64,000 bases of DNA from Methylosinus sp. LW4 (GCF_000379125.1 NZ_KB900626.1:3720024-3784023), one strand, 5' to 3'. Counted from the stretch's first letter, positions 45,328-55,069 are shown. Program-made: numbers and translations. Notes: a model not told the origin generated them from the letters alone.

Positions 45328-46584
45328 TCATGGGCGGGGATTGGCGATTTTCGCGGGGAGACTTGGATTGAAGAGAGTCCGGGTCTGGAGCATGGCGCAG
45401 GCGACGGCGAGCAGGCGGTCGGCGACCGAGCGAAGGGCTCGTCCGTGACCATGGCCTCTGGCGCGCAGGGCGGCGTATTTGGCCCGGCTTCGTGGGTCGT
45501 GTTGCACGGCTGTGCGCGCCCAGTGATAGACGGCGTTGCGCAGTCGAACGTGCGCGGCTTGGCGCATCAGCACGATCTTGCTCTTCCCCGATCGTTTCGT
45601 GATCGGCGCGACGCCCGACAGGCAGCGCAGCGCATGGTAGTCTCGGCGTTGCAGAGCGTGCTGAGCTTCTGTGAGCAGCGTGGCGAGGACGATCCTTCCG
45701 ACGCCGGGCAAGGATCGCAGGATCGTCACGTCGCGCGGCTCTTGTGTCTGCCCCTCGGCTGTGTCCTCGCCGCCGGCGAGCTTTTCGGTCAGGCGATCGA
45801 GGCGCTTGTCGGCCTCGCGGATCTGGCGATTGACGAGCGCGAGGCGCTGGGCGGCTCCTTCGATATGCCCGGTCACGGCGCTGACCGTGCCGGCCGCGAC
45901 GGAGATGGCGGGCGCCCTCAGCCGCTCCAACGCCGCGGCGGCGGTAAGGCGACGGATACGGTGACGTTTGAGCAGACGCTCGACCGTCGCCTCGCGCACG
46001 CGCCTGGCCTTGTCGGGCGTCGGAACGAGACGCCACAGCTCGAGAACCCAATCGGCGGCGACGTCGTCGCAGAGTTCGAGAAGCTGCGGATAATAACGCC
46101 AGAGCAGCTCGCGGACTTGATTGGACAGACGGGTGCGTTCGACACGCAGCTCGTCGGCGATGCGCGACCATTCCCGCAGCTCGACGACCGTTGGATCGAG
46201 CGGCGCCAACAACCGGAAGCAGCGCCGATCGGTGCGCAACGCATCGGCGAGCGCCTCGGCGTCACGGCTGTCGTCCTTGGCGCCGGCGGGCGAGAAGCGG
46301 TCGCGGAAGCGATCGAGCTGCTTGGGATTGATGGCGTGAACGCGGAAGCCTCGCTCCATCAAGCTTTCCACGACGGGGCCATGCGGAACCTCGATGGCGA
46401 TCATCACGGCCTCGGGCGGCGCGCCGGTGGACTCGAGAATCCAGTCGGCCATCTCCTTCAACCCTTCGCCGCCATGCTCGAAGGCGCGCTCGCCGATTTT
46501 GGCGCCTCTGGCGTCCGACAGGCGCACGTGGTGCGTTTGCGAAGCCCAGTCCACGCCGACGAACCAGTTATTCTCATCCTCCAT
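45328..46584 (-). CDS. IS110-family DEDD transposase/recombinase
   Basis: A 418-residue transposase. The N-terminal RuvC-like DEDD domain begins WFVGVDWASQTHHV, with the second acidic residue in IAIEVPHG and the last pair in AKDDSRDAEALADAL. The C-terminal Transposase_20 domain has LRSLPGVGRIVLATLLTEA and the candidate catalytic Ser in TKRSGKSK. ATG 46584 is preferred to the GTG at 46605. The gene looks intact, so the element may be active. IS110 recombinases are guided by an RNA from the element's own non-coding end. Confidence 0.92.
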   Translation of the reverse strand: MEDENNWFVGVDWASQTHHVRLSDARGAKIGERAFEHGGEGLKEMADWILESTGAPPEAVMIAIEVPHGPVVESLMERGFRVHAINPKQLDRFRDRFSPAGAKDDSRDAEALADALRTDRRCFRLLAPLDPTVVELREWSRIADELRVERTRLSNQVRELLWRYYPQLLELCDDVAADWVLELWRLVPTPDKARRVREATVERLLKRHRIRRLTAAAALERLRAPAISVAAGTVSAVTGHIEGAAQRLALVNRQIREADKRLDRLTEKLAGGEDTAEGQTQEPRDVTILRSLPGVGRIVLATLLTEAQHALQRRDYHALRCLSGVAPITKRSGKSKIVLMRQAAHVRLRNAVYHWARTAVQHDPRSRAKYAALRARGHGHGRALRSVADRLLAVACAMLQTRTLFNPSLPAKIANPRP

Positions 46585-46599
46585 GTCGAAGCCCCCCGT

Positions 46600-46780
46600 T
46601 GCCACGGAGCCGCCGCGATGTCAGCCGTTCCCTGTACTGGCGCTCGAAGGCGCGGACTCCCCACGGGGCATCCATCGCGGCCGCCCGCCGGGGCACAGGT
46701 CCCCCCCAGGTGTTCAGGACACAGGGGGCGATTGGTCGCTCCCGGCGGGTCGGCTCGATCCAGGAGAGTAGCTCGAACTC
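46600..46780 (-). ncRNA. Candidate bridge-RNA region of the IS110 element
   Basis: Non-coding sequence just upstream of the transposase, where IS110-group elements encode the bridge RNA. On the minus strand it can form a hairpin in which CGCCCCCTGTG faces CACCTGGGGGGGAC; the loop-side GGGGGGA equals the G-run at the insertion site. Assignment is by position and this match only. Confidence 0.45.
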
Positions 46781-47016
46781 GGTCTTTCGGGCGCGCGCGG
46801 TCGGAAGCGCTTTGCTGCGCTACGCTCCGCGTCGCGCTCCCGACCGCGCGCTATTCGTCATGAACCTTGGAAACGGTACAGGGGGAGGTCGAGCGCCGAA
46901 GGCGATCGGGAGGGGGTGACGCCCCGAGTCTTTGCCGGTGAACTCCACCCCGGACCGCTTCGCGGTCCGACCCTCCCCCTGAAGGGGAGGGTGAAGCTGC
47001 GCCGCCGCGCCGCGCG

Positions 47017-47045
47017 TTGACTTCCTGGCCGCCAGCGCCTAAAAA
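47017..47045 (+). promoter_or_regulatory. Candidate sigma-70 promoter of the ffh operon
   Basis: TTGACT, 17-base spacer, TAAAAA; about 195 bases before the ffh start. Confidence 0.45.
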
Positions 47046-47161
47046 CGCGCCAATCTCGTCAGAGATGACCTATGACCCGCCCATTCGCCCAAGAGGCGTA
47101 GGGCCAACGTCCGGCAGCGCTGAGCGCCCCCGGGCGCGCTTTGCTTTGGACGGGCGCGTGG

Positions 47162-47225
47162 CGAATAGGCAGTAGCGAAGAGATCGAGCTTCGGCTCTAC
47201 TCGCTACTTCCTATTCGCTACTCGC
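47162..47225. repeat. Palindromic repeat family F, left copy
   Basis: GCGAATAGGCAGTAGCGA and TCGCTACTTCCTATTCGC form an imperfect inverted repeat just before ffh; a related copy follows ffh at 48785-48834. Confidence 0.8.
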
Positions 47226-47241
47226 TCCCTGGGAGAACCGC

Positions 47242-48783
<1,542 letters not shown>

Positions 48784-48784
48784 A

Positions 48785-48834
48785 ACAGCGAGTAGCGAAT
48801 AGCGAATAGTTCGCTCTCTCTACTCGCTACTCGC
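48785..48834. repeat. Palindromic repeat family F, right copy
   Basis: Arms AGCGAGTAGCGA and TCGCTACTCGCT around a GCGAATAG-containing centre, filling the ffh-rpsP gap. Confidence 0.8.
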
Positions 48835-48854
48835 TCACACAAAGGAAGAACCAA

Positions 48855-49205
48855 ATGTCCCTGAAGATCAGACTCTCCCGCGGCGGCGCCAAGAAGCGTC
48901 CCTTCTATCGCGTCGTCGTCGCCGATTCGCGCTCGCCCCGCGATGGCCGCTTCATCGAGCGTCTCGGCACTTTCGATCCGCTGAAGCCGAAGGACGCCGC
49001 CGATCGTCTCGTGCTCGACGCCGAGAAGGCGAAGGAGTGGATCGCCAAGGGCGCGCAGGCGACCGATCGCGTCGCCCGCCTGCTCGAGAGCGTCGGCGTC
49101 GGCAAGCGCGAGGCGCGCAGCAATCCGCAGAAGGCTCAGCCGAAGAAGAAGGCGCAGGAGCGCGCCGCCGCTGCGGCCGCCGCCGCCGAGGCCGCCTCGG
49201 CCTGA
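48855..49205 (+). CDS. rpsP: Ribosomal protein bS16
   Basis: A 116-residue S16 with the standard start [20 protein letters not shown] and an Ala/Lys-rich tail common in alphaproteobacteria. It belongs to the small ribosomal subunit. RBS AAAGGAAG lies seven bases before the ATG. It follows ffh after a repeat-filled gap. Confidence 0.97.
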   Translation: MSLKIRLSRGGAKKRPFYRVVVADSRSPRDGRFIERLGTFDPLKPKDAADRLVLDAEKAKEWIAKGAQATDRVARLLESVGVGKREARSNPQKAQPKKKAQERAAAAAAAAEAASA

Positions 49206-49283
49206 TGACGCCGTCCTTGCGAGCGAAACGAAGCGACCTGGGGCCGCGCGGCGGCCTCTGGAGCGCTTCGCTCGTGCGGCGAT

Positions 49284-49341
49284 GCGAGCCTGAAGGCTCG
49301 CGGTCCTCTGCGTGTCTTGGACCGCGAGCCTTCAGGCTCGC
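49284..49341. repeat. Palindromic repeat family A, copy 3
   Basis: Perfect 23-base arms (49284-49306 and 49319-49341) with a twelve-base loop. It ends 12 bases before the rimM start, so it occupies the place of the ribosome binding site. Confidence 0.92.
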
Positions 49342-49353
49342 TCTCGTCCGCGC

Positions 49354-49887
49354 ATGAAGAACGCCGTCCTGCTCGGCCGGCTCGGCGCCGCCCATGGCGT
49401 GCGCGGCGAAATCCGCCTGCAGAGCTTCACCGCCGATCCTTCGGCGATCTCGACCTACGGTCCCTTGTTCGACGCCGGCGGCGCGCGCCGTTTCGTCATC
49501 GCTTCGCTGCGGCCTCTGGGCAAGGACATGTTCGTCGCGCGTCTCGAGGGCGTGCGCGACCGCGAGGCGGCGGCGGCACTCACCGGCGTCGAGCTCTATC
49601 TTCCGCGCGCGGCGCTGCCGGAGCCGGAGGAAGACGAATTCTATCTCGCCGATCTCGAAGGTCTGCGCGCCGAGACGCGCGCCGGCGAGACGCTCGGCGT
49701 GGTGATCGCCGTGCGCAATTTCGGCGCGAGCGATCTGTTGGAAGTGCGCCCGCCCGCCGGCGGCGAGACGCTGCTCTTCCCCTTCACCAAGGCCGTGGTC
49801 CCCATCGTCGATGTGGCCGGCGGCCGCGTGGTGGTGGAGCCGCCGCTCGAGATAGAAGGCGATGGGCCCTCAAGGGAAGAGGGATAG
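49354..49887 (+). CDS. rimM: 16S rRNA processing protein RimM
   Basis: A 177-residue RimM: VLLGRLGAAHGVRGEIRLQSFT at the N-terminus, an EFYLADLEGL linker and a C-terminal PRC-barrel (VRNFGASDLLEVRPP ... LFPFTKAVVPIVD). It binds S19 and helps mature the 30S head. The ATG at 49354 fits family N-termini; an in-frame ATG at 49312 would add 14 residues translated from palindrome A and is rejected. No Shine-Dalgarno sequence is visible between the palindrome and the start. Confidence 0.94.
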   Translation: MKNAVLLGRLGAAHGVRGEIRLQSFTADPSAISTYGPLFDAGGARRFVIASLRPLGKDMFVARLEGVRDREAAAALTGVELYLPRAALPEPEEDEFYLADLEGLRAETRAGETLGVVIAVRNFGASDLLEVRPPAGGETLLFPFTKAVVPIVDVAGGRVVVEPPLEIEGDGPSREEG

Positions 49888-49893
49888 CCGCCC

Positions 49894-50151
49894 TTATCGC
49901 GGCGGCTGCGCCACGAGCGGAAAATTTTCGGGGTGGCGAATGGAGTCGACATGCAGATCGACATCCAGCTCCGGCCAATAGAGATGATGCGGATTTAGCC
50001 GTTCCACCTCGAATATCTGCGAGACCGCGGCTGTGCGGAACCACGGAAACTGGTCGAAAGGCATGAAGAGCTGCTCATCGTCCAGCCGCAGCCAGACGCC
50101 GAGCTTCGTCACACCCGAGACTTCAACCGGGGAAGTGTCGACGCCAGGCAT
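49894..50151 (-). CDS. DUF2442-family protein
   Basis: An 85-residue protein matching DUF2442 (KLGVWLRLDDEQLFMPFDQFPWF and HLYWPELDVDLHVDSI). It is second of a two-gene unit with a DUF4160 protein and overlaps it by 29 bases. The start at 50151 has AAGGAGA six bases upstream; an in-frame ATG lies 18 bases earlier. DUF4160/DUF2442 pairs are widespread in bacterial genomes and behave like a mobile toxin-antitoxin-type module, but activity is unproven. It runs against the ribosomal operon around it. Confidence 0.85.
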   Translation of the reverse strand: MPGVDTSPVEVSGVTKLGVWLRLDDEQLFMPFDQFPWFRTAAVSQIFEVERLNPHHLYWPELDVDLHVDSIRHPENFPLVAQPPR

Positions 50152-50362
50152 CTCTGATCTCCTTTTCATGGTCTCGGATCATGATCTCGATCTCCAGCAA
50201 GGCCTGAGCCGACAGCCCTTGATTGCGCGCGACCTCGATTTCCGGCTCCATCCAAAACTTGGCTTCGCCGTCTGGATGGTAGACATGAACATGCGCTCTC
50301 GGCTCTTCACGTGAGAAGAAATAGAAGCGGTATCCTCTTTGGCGAAACAGCGTCGGCGACAT
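50123..50362 (-). CDS. DUF4160-family protein
   Basis: A 79-residue protein matching DUF4160 ([47 protein letters not shown]). The HVHVYH and EAKFWMEP segments are family marks. First gene of the pair with DUF2442. The unit sits in the gap between rimM and trmD on the opposite strand, which is an unusual place since those genes are normally adjacent. Confidence 0.87.
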   Translation of the reverse strand: MSPTLFRQRGYRFYFFSREEPRAHVHVYHPDGEAKFWMEPEIEVARNQGLSAQALLEIEIMIRDHEKEIRDAWRRHFPG

Positions 50363-50471
50363 ATCGGCCTCTCGCGGCGGTGCGCACGCGAACGAAACTC
50401 TAGCTCGTAACTATCGGAGGCGAAAGCGCGCCGCCTTTCCCGCCCCGCGCCTCCATGCCATAACCCGCCCC

Positions 50472-51218
50472 ATGTGGCGCGCGACGATCCTTACACTCTT
50501 CCCGGAAATGTTCCCCGGCCCGCTCGGCCTGTCGCTCGCGGGCGACGGGCTTGCGCGCGGGCTCTGGTCGCTCGAGGCGCGCAATATTCGCGAGCATGGG
50601 CTCGGCCGTCATCGCGCCGTCGATGACACGCCCGCCGGCGGCGGTCCCGGCATGGTGATGCGCGCCGATGTTCTCGCCGCGGCGATCGACGCCGCCGCGC
50701 CCCAGGGCGATGCGCGACCGCGCCTCGTGATGAGTCCGCGCGGCGCGCCGCTCACGCAGAGCCGCGTGCGCGCGCTGGTCGAAGGCGAGGGCGCCGTCAT
50801 CCTCTGCGGACGCTTCGAGGGCGTGGACGAGCGCATCATCGAAGCGCGCGCGCTGGAGGAGGTCTCGATCGGCGATTATGTGCTCTCGGGCGGCGAGATC
50901 GCGGCCATGGCGCTCGTCGACGCCTGCGTGCGGCTATTGCCGGGCATAATGGGCGAATCGGCCTCGGGCGAGGAGGAGAGCTTCGAGTCCGGTCTGCTCG
51001 AATATCCGCAATATACGCGGCCGCGCGATTTCGAGGGCCGCGCCATTCCCGACATTCTGCTCTGCGGCGATCACGCCAAGATCGCGAAATGGCGCCATGA
51101 GCGCGCGCTCGAGCTGACGCGCGCGCGGCGGCCGGATTTGTTGAACGATCGGGAGAGAGAGACGCGCGCCGAAAAGGGCGCGTCCACCTCCCCCTCGAGG
51201 GGGGAGGTCGAGCGCTGA
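50472..51218 (+). CDS. trmD: tRNA (guanine-37-N1)-methyltransferase TrmD
   Basis: A 248-residue SPOUT methyltransferase with [16 protein letters not shown], the knot-forming [12 protein letters not shown] and [10 protein letters not shown] motifs. It methylates G37 of tRNAs and prevents frameshifting. The last 14 residues (from about GASTSPSRG) and the stop codon come from palindrome family B, so the native C-terminus has been replaced or extended. Normally next to rimM; here a minus-strand gene pair lies between. Confidence 0.95.
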   Translation: MWRATILTLFPEMFPGPLGLSLAGDGLARGLWSLEARNIREHGLGRHRAVDDTPAGGGPGMVMRADVLAAAIDAAAPQGDARPRLVMSPRGAPLTQSRVRALVEGEGAVILCGRFEGVDERIIEARALEEVSIGDYVLSGGEIAAMALVDACVRLLPGIMGESASGEEESFESGLLEYPQYTRPRDFEGRAIPDILLCGDHAKIAKWRHERALELTRARRPDLLNDRERETRAEKGASTSPSRGEVER

Positions 51219-51318
51219 AAGCGCTCGGGTGGGGGTGATTCCCCGAGTCTCGGCGGTTGCACCCCACTCCGTCCGGCTATCGCCGGCCGACCCTCCCCCT
51301 GAAGGGGAGGGTGAGGCT
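51175..51318. repeat. Palindromic repeat family B, intact copy
   Basis: Contains CACCTCCCCCTCGAGGGG, AGCGCTGAAAGCGCT and CCCTCCCCCTGAAGGGGAGGG palindromes in that order. The same order is seen around the IS110 element. Its first 44 bases overlap the end of trmD. Confidence 0.85.
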
Positions 51319-51330
51319 GCGCTCAAAGGC

Positions 51331-52329
51331 TTACGACATCACCACATTCACCGCGCTCTCGGGCAATTCCTTGCCGAAGCAGCGCTGGTAGAACTCGGCG
51401 ACGAGCGGACGCTCGAGCTCGTCGCATTTGTTCAGGAAGGTGAGCCGGAAGGCGAAGCCGACATCGCCGAATATCTCGGAATTCTCCGCCCAGGTGATGA
51501 CCGTGCGCGGGCTCATCACCGTGGAGAGATCGCCGGACATGAAGGCGTTGCGCGAGAGGTCGGCGACGCGCACCATCTTGTTGATGGCGTCGCGGCCTTC
51601 CTTGGTCGCGTTGAAGCTCTTCACCTTGGCGAGCACGATATTGGTCTCGGCGTCATGCGGCAGATAATTGAGCGTCGAAACGATGGACCAGCGGTCCATC
51701 TGGCCCTGATTGATCTGCTGCGTGCCGTGATAGAGGCCGGATGTGTCGCCGAGGCCGACCGTGTTGGCGGTGGCGAAGAGGCGGAAGGCGGGGTGCGGAC
51801 GAATGACGCGGTTCTGATCGAGCAGCGTCAGCCGGCCGGAGACTTCCAGCACGCGCTGAATGACGAACATCACATCCGGGCGGCCGGCGTCATATTCGTC
51901 GAAGCACAGCGCGATATTGTGCTGGAGCGCCCAGGGCAGAATGCCGTCGCGGAACTCCGTCACCTGCTTGCCGTCCTTCAGCACGATCGCGTCCTTGCCG
52001 ACGAGATCGATGCGCGAGACATGGCTGTCGAGATTGACGCGCACGCAAGGCCAGTTGAGCCGCGCGGCCACCTGCTCGATATGCGTCGATTTGCCGGTGC
52101 CGTGATAGCCCGTGACCATGACGCGGCGGTTGCGGGCGAAACCGGCGAGAATGGCGAGCGTCGTCTCGCGGTCGAAGAGATAGTCGGGATCCTTGTCCGG
52201 GACATGCTCGGTCCGCTCGGAATAGGCGGGAACCTCGAGATCGGAGTCGATGCCGAACAGCTGGCGCACGGAGACTTTGAGGTCCGGCAGGGGCGCGGAC
52301 CCGGCCGCTTTGTCGCTTGGGGTTGACAT
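51331..52329 (-). CDS. cobS: Cobaltochelatase AAA+ subunit CobS
   Basis: A 332-residue MoxR-like AAA+ protein: Walker [10 protein letters not shown], Walker [10 protein letters not shown], and [15 protein letters not shown]. The start [21 protein letters not shown] and length match alphaproteobacterial CobS, which with CobN and CobT inserts cobalt into hydrogenobyrinate diamide for aerobic B12 synthesis. CobT is not adjacent. It follows the DnaJ-domain gene on the same strand after 66 bases, a usual arrangement. Confidence 0.93.
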   Translation of the reverse strand: MSTPSDKAAGSAPLPDLKVSVRQLFGIDSDLEVPAYSERTEHVPDKDPDYLFDRETTLAILAGFARNRRVMVTGYHGTGKSTHIEQVAARLNWPCVRVNLDSHVSRIDLVGKDAIVLKDGKQVTEFRDGILPWALQHNIALCFDEYDAGRPDVMFVIQRVLEVSGRLTLLDQNRVIRPHPAFRLFATANTVGLGDTSGLYHGTQQINQGQMDRWSIVSTLNYLPHDAETNIVLAKVKSFNATKEGRDAINKMVRVADLSRNAFMSGDLSTVMSPRTVITWAENSEIFGDVGFAFRLTFLNKCDELERPLVAEFYQRCFGKELPESAVNVVMS

Positions 52330-52395
52330 TGATCCTCCGTTTCGCCGACGCGCGCTCGCGACATTCGCGCCGGCAAGGCCTGGTCAAACGCTTGT

Positions 52396-53004
52396 TCAAA
52401 CGAGCTTGGCGGCCCGCAACGTCTTATATGCGTGAATGATCTCCCGCAGTCTTTCCTCGCAGGAGCGATCTCCGCCATTGGCGTCGGGATGGTGACGTTT
52501 GACGAGCTCCTTATAGCGCGTCTTTATCGCCTCCGCACCGGCGGTCTCATCCAATCCGAGCGCATTCAGCGCCTTGATCGTCACCGCCGAATAGCGCGGG
52601 CTCGCCTCCGCCTGCGGCCGGGCGCGATGCGCCCGCTGCCGGTAGAGGCCCATGGGATCGGCGAAATTCTCGGGCCGCAGCGGGTCCTCGCGAAAGGAGG
52701 CCTGGCCGCGCTTCACGCCCATGGACCAGGTGGGGCGATGGCCGGTGGTGGCGTCGTCCTTCAGATAGCGGGCGACGTCCTCGTCGCTCATTCCGTTGAA
52801 GTAATTGTATGAATTATTATATTCTCGCACGTGCTCCAAGCAGAAGCAGAAATATTGCCCCTCGCGCAGCCGTCCCATGGGCGCGCGATGGGCCCCCTCG
52901 GCCTCGCAGCCGGGCGCGTCGCAGCGAAAACGAGTCTCGCGGCGCTCCTGCCTCTGCTCGGGCTTCACGCGGATACGATCGAAGAGGGGCGAATTCAAAT
53001 CCAT
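52396..53004 (-). CDS. C-terminal J-domain protein
   Basis: A 202-residue protein. The N-terminal half has a CDAPGCEAEG zinc-like motif and the FCFCLEHVREYNNSYNYF segment; the C-terminal 65 residues are a J domain with HPD in VKRHHPDANGGD. This family sits beside cobS and bolA in many alphaproteobacteria. It should act as a DnaK co-chaperone with a specialised client, unknown. Confidence 0.9.
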   Translation of the reverse strand: MDLNSPLFDRIRVKPEQRQERRETRFRCDAPGCEAEGAHRAPMGRLREGQYFCFCLEHVREYNNSYNYFNGMSDEDVARYLKDDATTGHRPTWSMGVKRGQASFREDPLRPENFADPMGLYRQRAHRARPQAEASPRYSAVTIKALNALGLDETAGAEAIKTRYKELVKRHHPDANGGDRSCEERLREIIHAYKTLRAAKLV

Positions 53005-53109
53005 GGCGCTGCATTATGGTAGACTGGCCGCAGGCTGCAAGCGGAACCCGTCGCCAATTTCGATCGGCGGGAATTTTGCTTGGAGTGGGGCGACGAGGAG
53101 GATTCCACT

Positions 53110-53397
53110 ATGGCCGAGCAAGGCAATATCGGCGCCGTCCAGGCCCGCATCCGTTCGAAGCTGACCGAAGGGCTCGCGCCCGTCACCTTGAAGGTGATCG
53201 ACGAGTCCGACAAGCACGCCGGGCACGGCGGCCATCATCAGGACGGCGAGAGCCATTTTCGCATAGAGGTGGTGAGCGAGGCTTTCGCCGGCAAGAAGCT
53301 GGTGGAGCGCCATCGCATCGTGAACACGCTGCTCGCCGAGGAGCTGGCGACCCGCGTCCACGCGCTGGCGATCACGGCGCGCGCGCCGCAGGAGTAA
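53110..53397 (+). CDS. bolA: BolA-family protein
   Basis: A 95-residue BolA/YrbA-type protein: helix RIRSKLTEGLAPVTLKVIDES, the His-containing loop GESHFRIEVVSEAF, and the C-terminal ERHRIVNTLLAEEL. BolA proteins pair with monothiol glutaredoxins in iron-sulfur and iron signalling. The start MAEQGN at 53110 is chosen; a longer frame begins at 53080. Divergent from the J-domain gene. Confidence 0.9.
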   Translation: MAEQGNIGAVQARIRSKLTEGLAPVTLKVIDESDKHAGHGGHHQDGESHFRIEVVSEAFAGKKLVERHRIVNTLLAEELATRVHALAITARAPQE

Positions 53398-53424
53398 GGG
53401 GCGTTGGGCGCGCCTCGCCTCGCG

Positions 53425-53791
53425 ATGGGGTTCGCCGTGGCCGTGTCCGGCTGCGCTGTCGCATTCGCGACGATGGCCGGCGCCGCAGCGTCCGACGCAT
53501 GCGGAAATGTGGGAGACCGGCGGTTCGAGCGCAAGGCTGATCTGCCGAGGGGAGCGTTGGCGGCCCTCGGCGCCGCCATGGCGGAAAAGGGGGAGCCCGT
53601 CGGTGGATATCGCCAGCGTTCCCCCGCTGCCGCTCTATCGCTTTCTTCGCGCCGAGCAGCATGGCTGCAGCCTGCTGATCTCCTATGAGAGCGGCGGCCG
53701 CGCCTCTGGCCGCGACGTGGCGAAGCTCATTTTCGACGGCGCATCCTGGCGGCTGACCAATGAGATGACCTATCATGCGCCGCGGCGTTAG
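53425..53791 (+). pseudogene. Small secreted protein with a one-base frameshift
   Basis: The first frame has a signal peptide (residues 1-22) and a short exported segment ending MAEKGEPV; the second frame continues with VPPLPLYRFLRAEQHGC, ISYESGGRASGRD and a closing WRLTNEMTYHAPRR. The two join into about 121 residues if one G is removed from the run of five at 53589-53593. Function unknown. As with manC and the SEC-C gene, a homopolymer error is possible. It follows bolA after 27 bases. Confidence 0.6.
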
Positions 53792-53844
53792 GTCTCTCGG
53801 CTCCGCTTGACGCGCGGCCCCTCCTGCGCGAATCTCGGTTTCGC

Positions 53845-53966
53845 CCAGGGGAGCCTCGCCGCCTGCGCGCTGCGGCGCGCGGCAAGAGGCTGAGAGGCCG
53901 GATGGCTGGAGACAGCGGCTCGGCGACCCTTCGAACCTGATCCAGTTCGCGCTGGCGTAGGGAGGC
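53845..53966 (+). promoter_or_regulatory. TPP riboswitch (THI element)
   Basis: Conserved cores are present in order: GGCTGAGAGG at 53888, then ACCCTTCGAACCTGATCCAG and GCTGGCGTAGGGA ending at 53963. The outer strand AGGGGAGCCTC starts at about 53847. It binds thiamine pyrophosphate and represses the thi genes downstream; the Shine-Dalgarno sequence AGGGAGG overlaps its 3' end, which suggests control of translation. Confidence 0.95.
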
Positions 53967-53969
53967 CGC

Positions 53970-54014
53970 ATGTTCCTGATATTCCTCGGCCCTATCGGGC
54001 CGCATCGATGCTGA
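53970..54014 (+). CDS. Putative 14-residue leader peptide between riboswitch and thiO
   Basis: ATG at 53970 has AGGGAGG four bases upstream, inside the riboswitch end. It encodes MFLIFLGPIGPHRC and stops at TGA 54012-54014, overlapping the thiO ATG at 54008. thiO itself has no ribosome site, so ribosomes could reach it by coupling. A hairpin CGGCCC/GGGCCG (53987-54002) lies in the leader. Confidence 0.5.
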   Translation: MFLIFLGPIGPHRC

Positions 54015-55069
54015 TCGGCGTGATCGGCGCCGGCGTCGCCGGCCTGACCGCGGCTTTCGAGATCGCTCGCGCCGGCGCGTCCTTCGGCGCCGAGGTCGAG
54101 CTGGTGGAGAGAGCGGCGGGGCCGGGCCGCGGCTGCTCGCATTTCGCCGGTGGCATGATCGCGCCCTGGTGCGAATTGGAGAGCGCCGAGCCCATCGTCG
54201 CGACGCTCGGCGAGGAGGCGCTCGCCTTCTGGACCAAGGACATTCCCGTCGCGAAAATCGCGGGCAGCCTCGTCGTCGCGCCGCCGCGCGACCGCGCCGA
54301 GCTGACCGAATTCTCCCGCCGCACCCGCTGTTTCGAGCGGCTGGACGCCGATGGCCTCGCGGCGCTGGAGCCGGCGCTCGCCGGGCGATTCTCGGCCGGG
54401 CTCCATTTTCCGCAGGAGGCGCATCTCGAGCCGCGCGCAGCGATGGCGGCGCTGTTCGAACGTTTGCAGACAATGGACAATGTCCGCATCCGGCTCTGCG
54501 CCGATTCTGTCCCGCGGGCGGATTGGATCGTCGATTGCCGCGGCTTCGCCGCGCGCGGCGAGCTGGCGGAGCTGCGCGGCGTCAAGGGCGAGATGCTCGT
54601 GCTGCGCAGCGAGGAGATCGAATTGTCCCGTCCCGTCCGCATGCTGCATCCGCGCCATCCGGTCTATGTGGTGCCGCGCGGGCAGGGCGTGTTCATGGTC
54701 GGCGCGACGATGATCGAGAATGAGGAGCGCTCCCGCGTCACCGCGCGCTCCATCGTCGAGCTGGTCAATTCGGCCTTCGCCATTCATCCCGCTTTCGCCG
54801 AGGCGGAGATCGTCGAGACGGGCTCGGATGTGCGCCCCGCGTTCCCGGACAATCTGCCGCGCATTTCGCGCCAGGGCCGGACGCTCTCTATCAACGGGCT
54901 CTATCGGCATGGATTTTTGCTGGCGCCGGCGCTGGCGCGCCGTGTCGCGCGCTTCCTCTTCACGGGCGAGATCTTCCCGGAGGTCATGAATGCGAATCAG
55001 GGTGAATGGGCAGACGCTCGAGGTCGAGGCGCCGACATTGGAGCGCCTCATCGAGGAATTGGGCTTTAG
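54008..55069 (+). CDS. thiO: Glycine oxidase ThiO
   Basis: A 353-residue FAD-dependent oxidase: N-terminal dinucleotide motif GVIGAGVAGLTAAFE, and GSDVRPAFPDNLPRI plus INGLYRHGFLLAPAL at the C-terminal FAD site. It turns glycine into iminoacetate for the thiazole ring. The last 80 bases overlap thiS in another frame; the tail after GEIFPEVMN does not look conserved. First gene of thiOSGE, under the TPP riboswitch. Confidence 0.93.
   Translation: MLIGVIGAGVAGLTAAFEIARAGASFGAEVELVERAAGPGRGCSHFAGGMIAPWCELESAEPIVATLGEEALAFWTKDIPVAKIAGSLVVAPPRDRAELTEFSRRTRCFERLDADGLAALEPALAGRFSAGLHFPQEAHLEPRAAMAALFERLQTMDNVRIRLCADSVPRADWIVDCRGFAARGELAELRGVKGEMLVLRSEEIELSRPVRMLHPRHPVYVVPRGQGVFMVGATMIENEERSRVTARSIVELVNSAFAIHPAFAEAEIVETGSDVRPAFPDNLPRISRQGRTLSINGLYRHGFLLAPALARRVARFLFTGEIFPEVMNANQGEWADARGRGADIGAPHRGIGL

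Larger units (their letters stand above)
45304..46880 (-). mobile_element. IS110-family insertion sequence
   Basis: About 1.58 kb, bounded by the split family B repeat. It contains one transposase gene on the minus strand and about 300 bases of non-coding sequence upstream of it, the layout of the IS110 group. No long terminal inverted repeats are seen, as expected; a shared GGGGGA at both junctions is either target sequence or a short core. Boundaries are accurate to a few bases only. Confidence 0.8.
45271..47000. repeat. Palindromic repeat family B, split by the IS110 element
   Basis: Bases 45271-45303 and 46881-47000 together match the intact copy at 51175-51318: the left part ends CCTCGAGGGGGGA and the right part restarts GGGGGAGGTCGAG. 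The insertion point is therefore inside the central G-run of the palindrome. Confidence 0.8.

Noticed and set aside
44759..46171. 470-codon Arg-rich open frame over the IS element
   Set aside because: Out of frame with the DEDD transposase and with shadow composition.
49312..49353. Upstream in-frame start for rimM
   Set aside because: The extra residues are a translation of palindrome A and do not match RimM N-termini.
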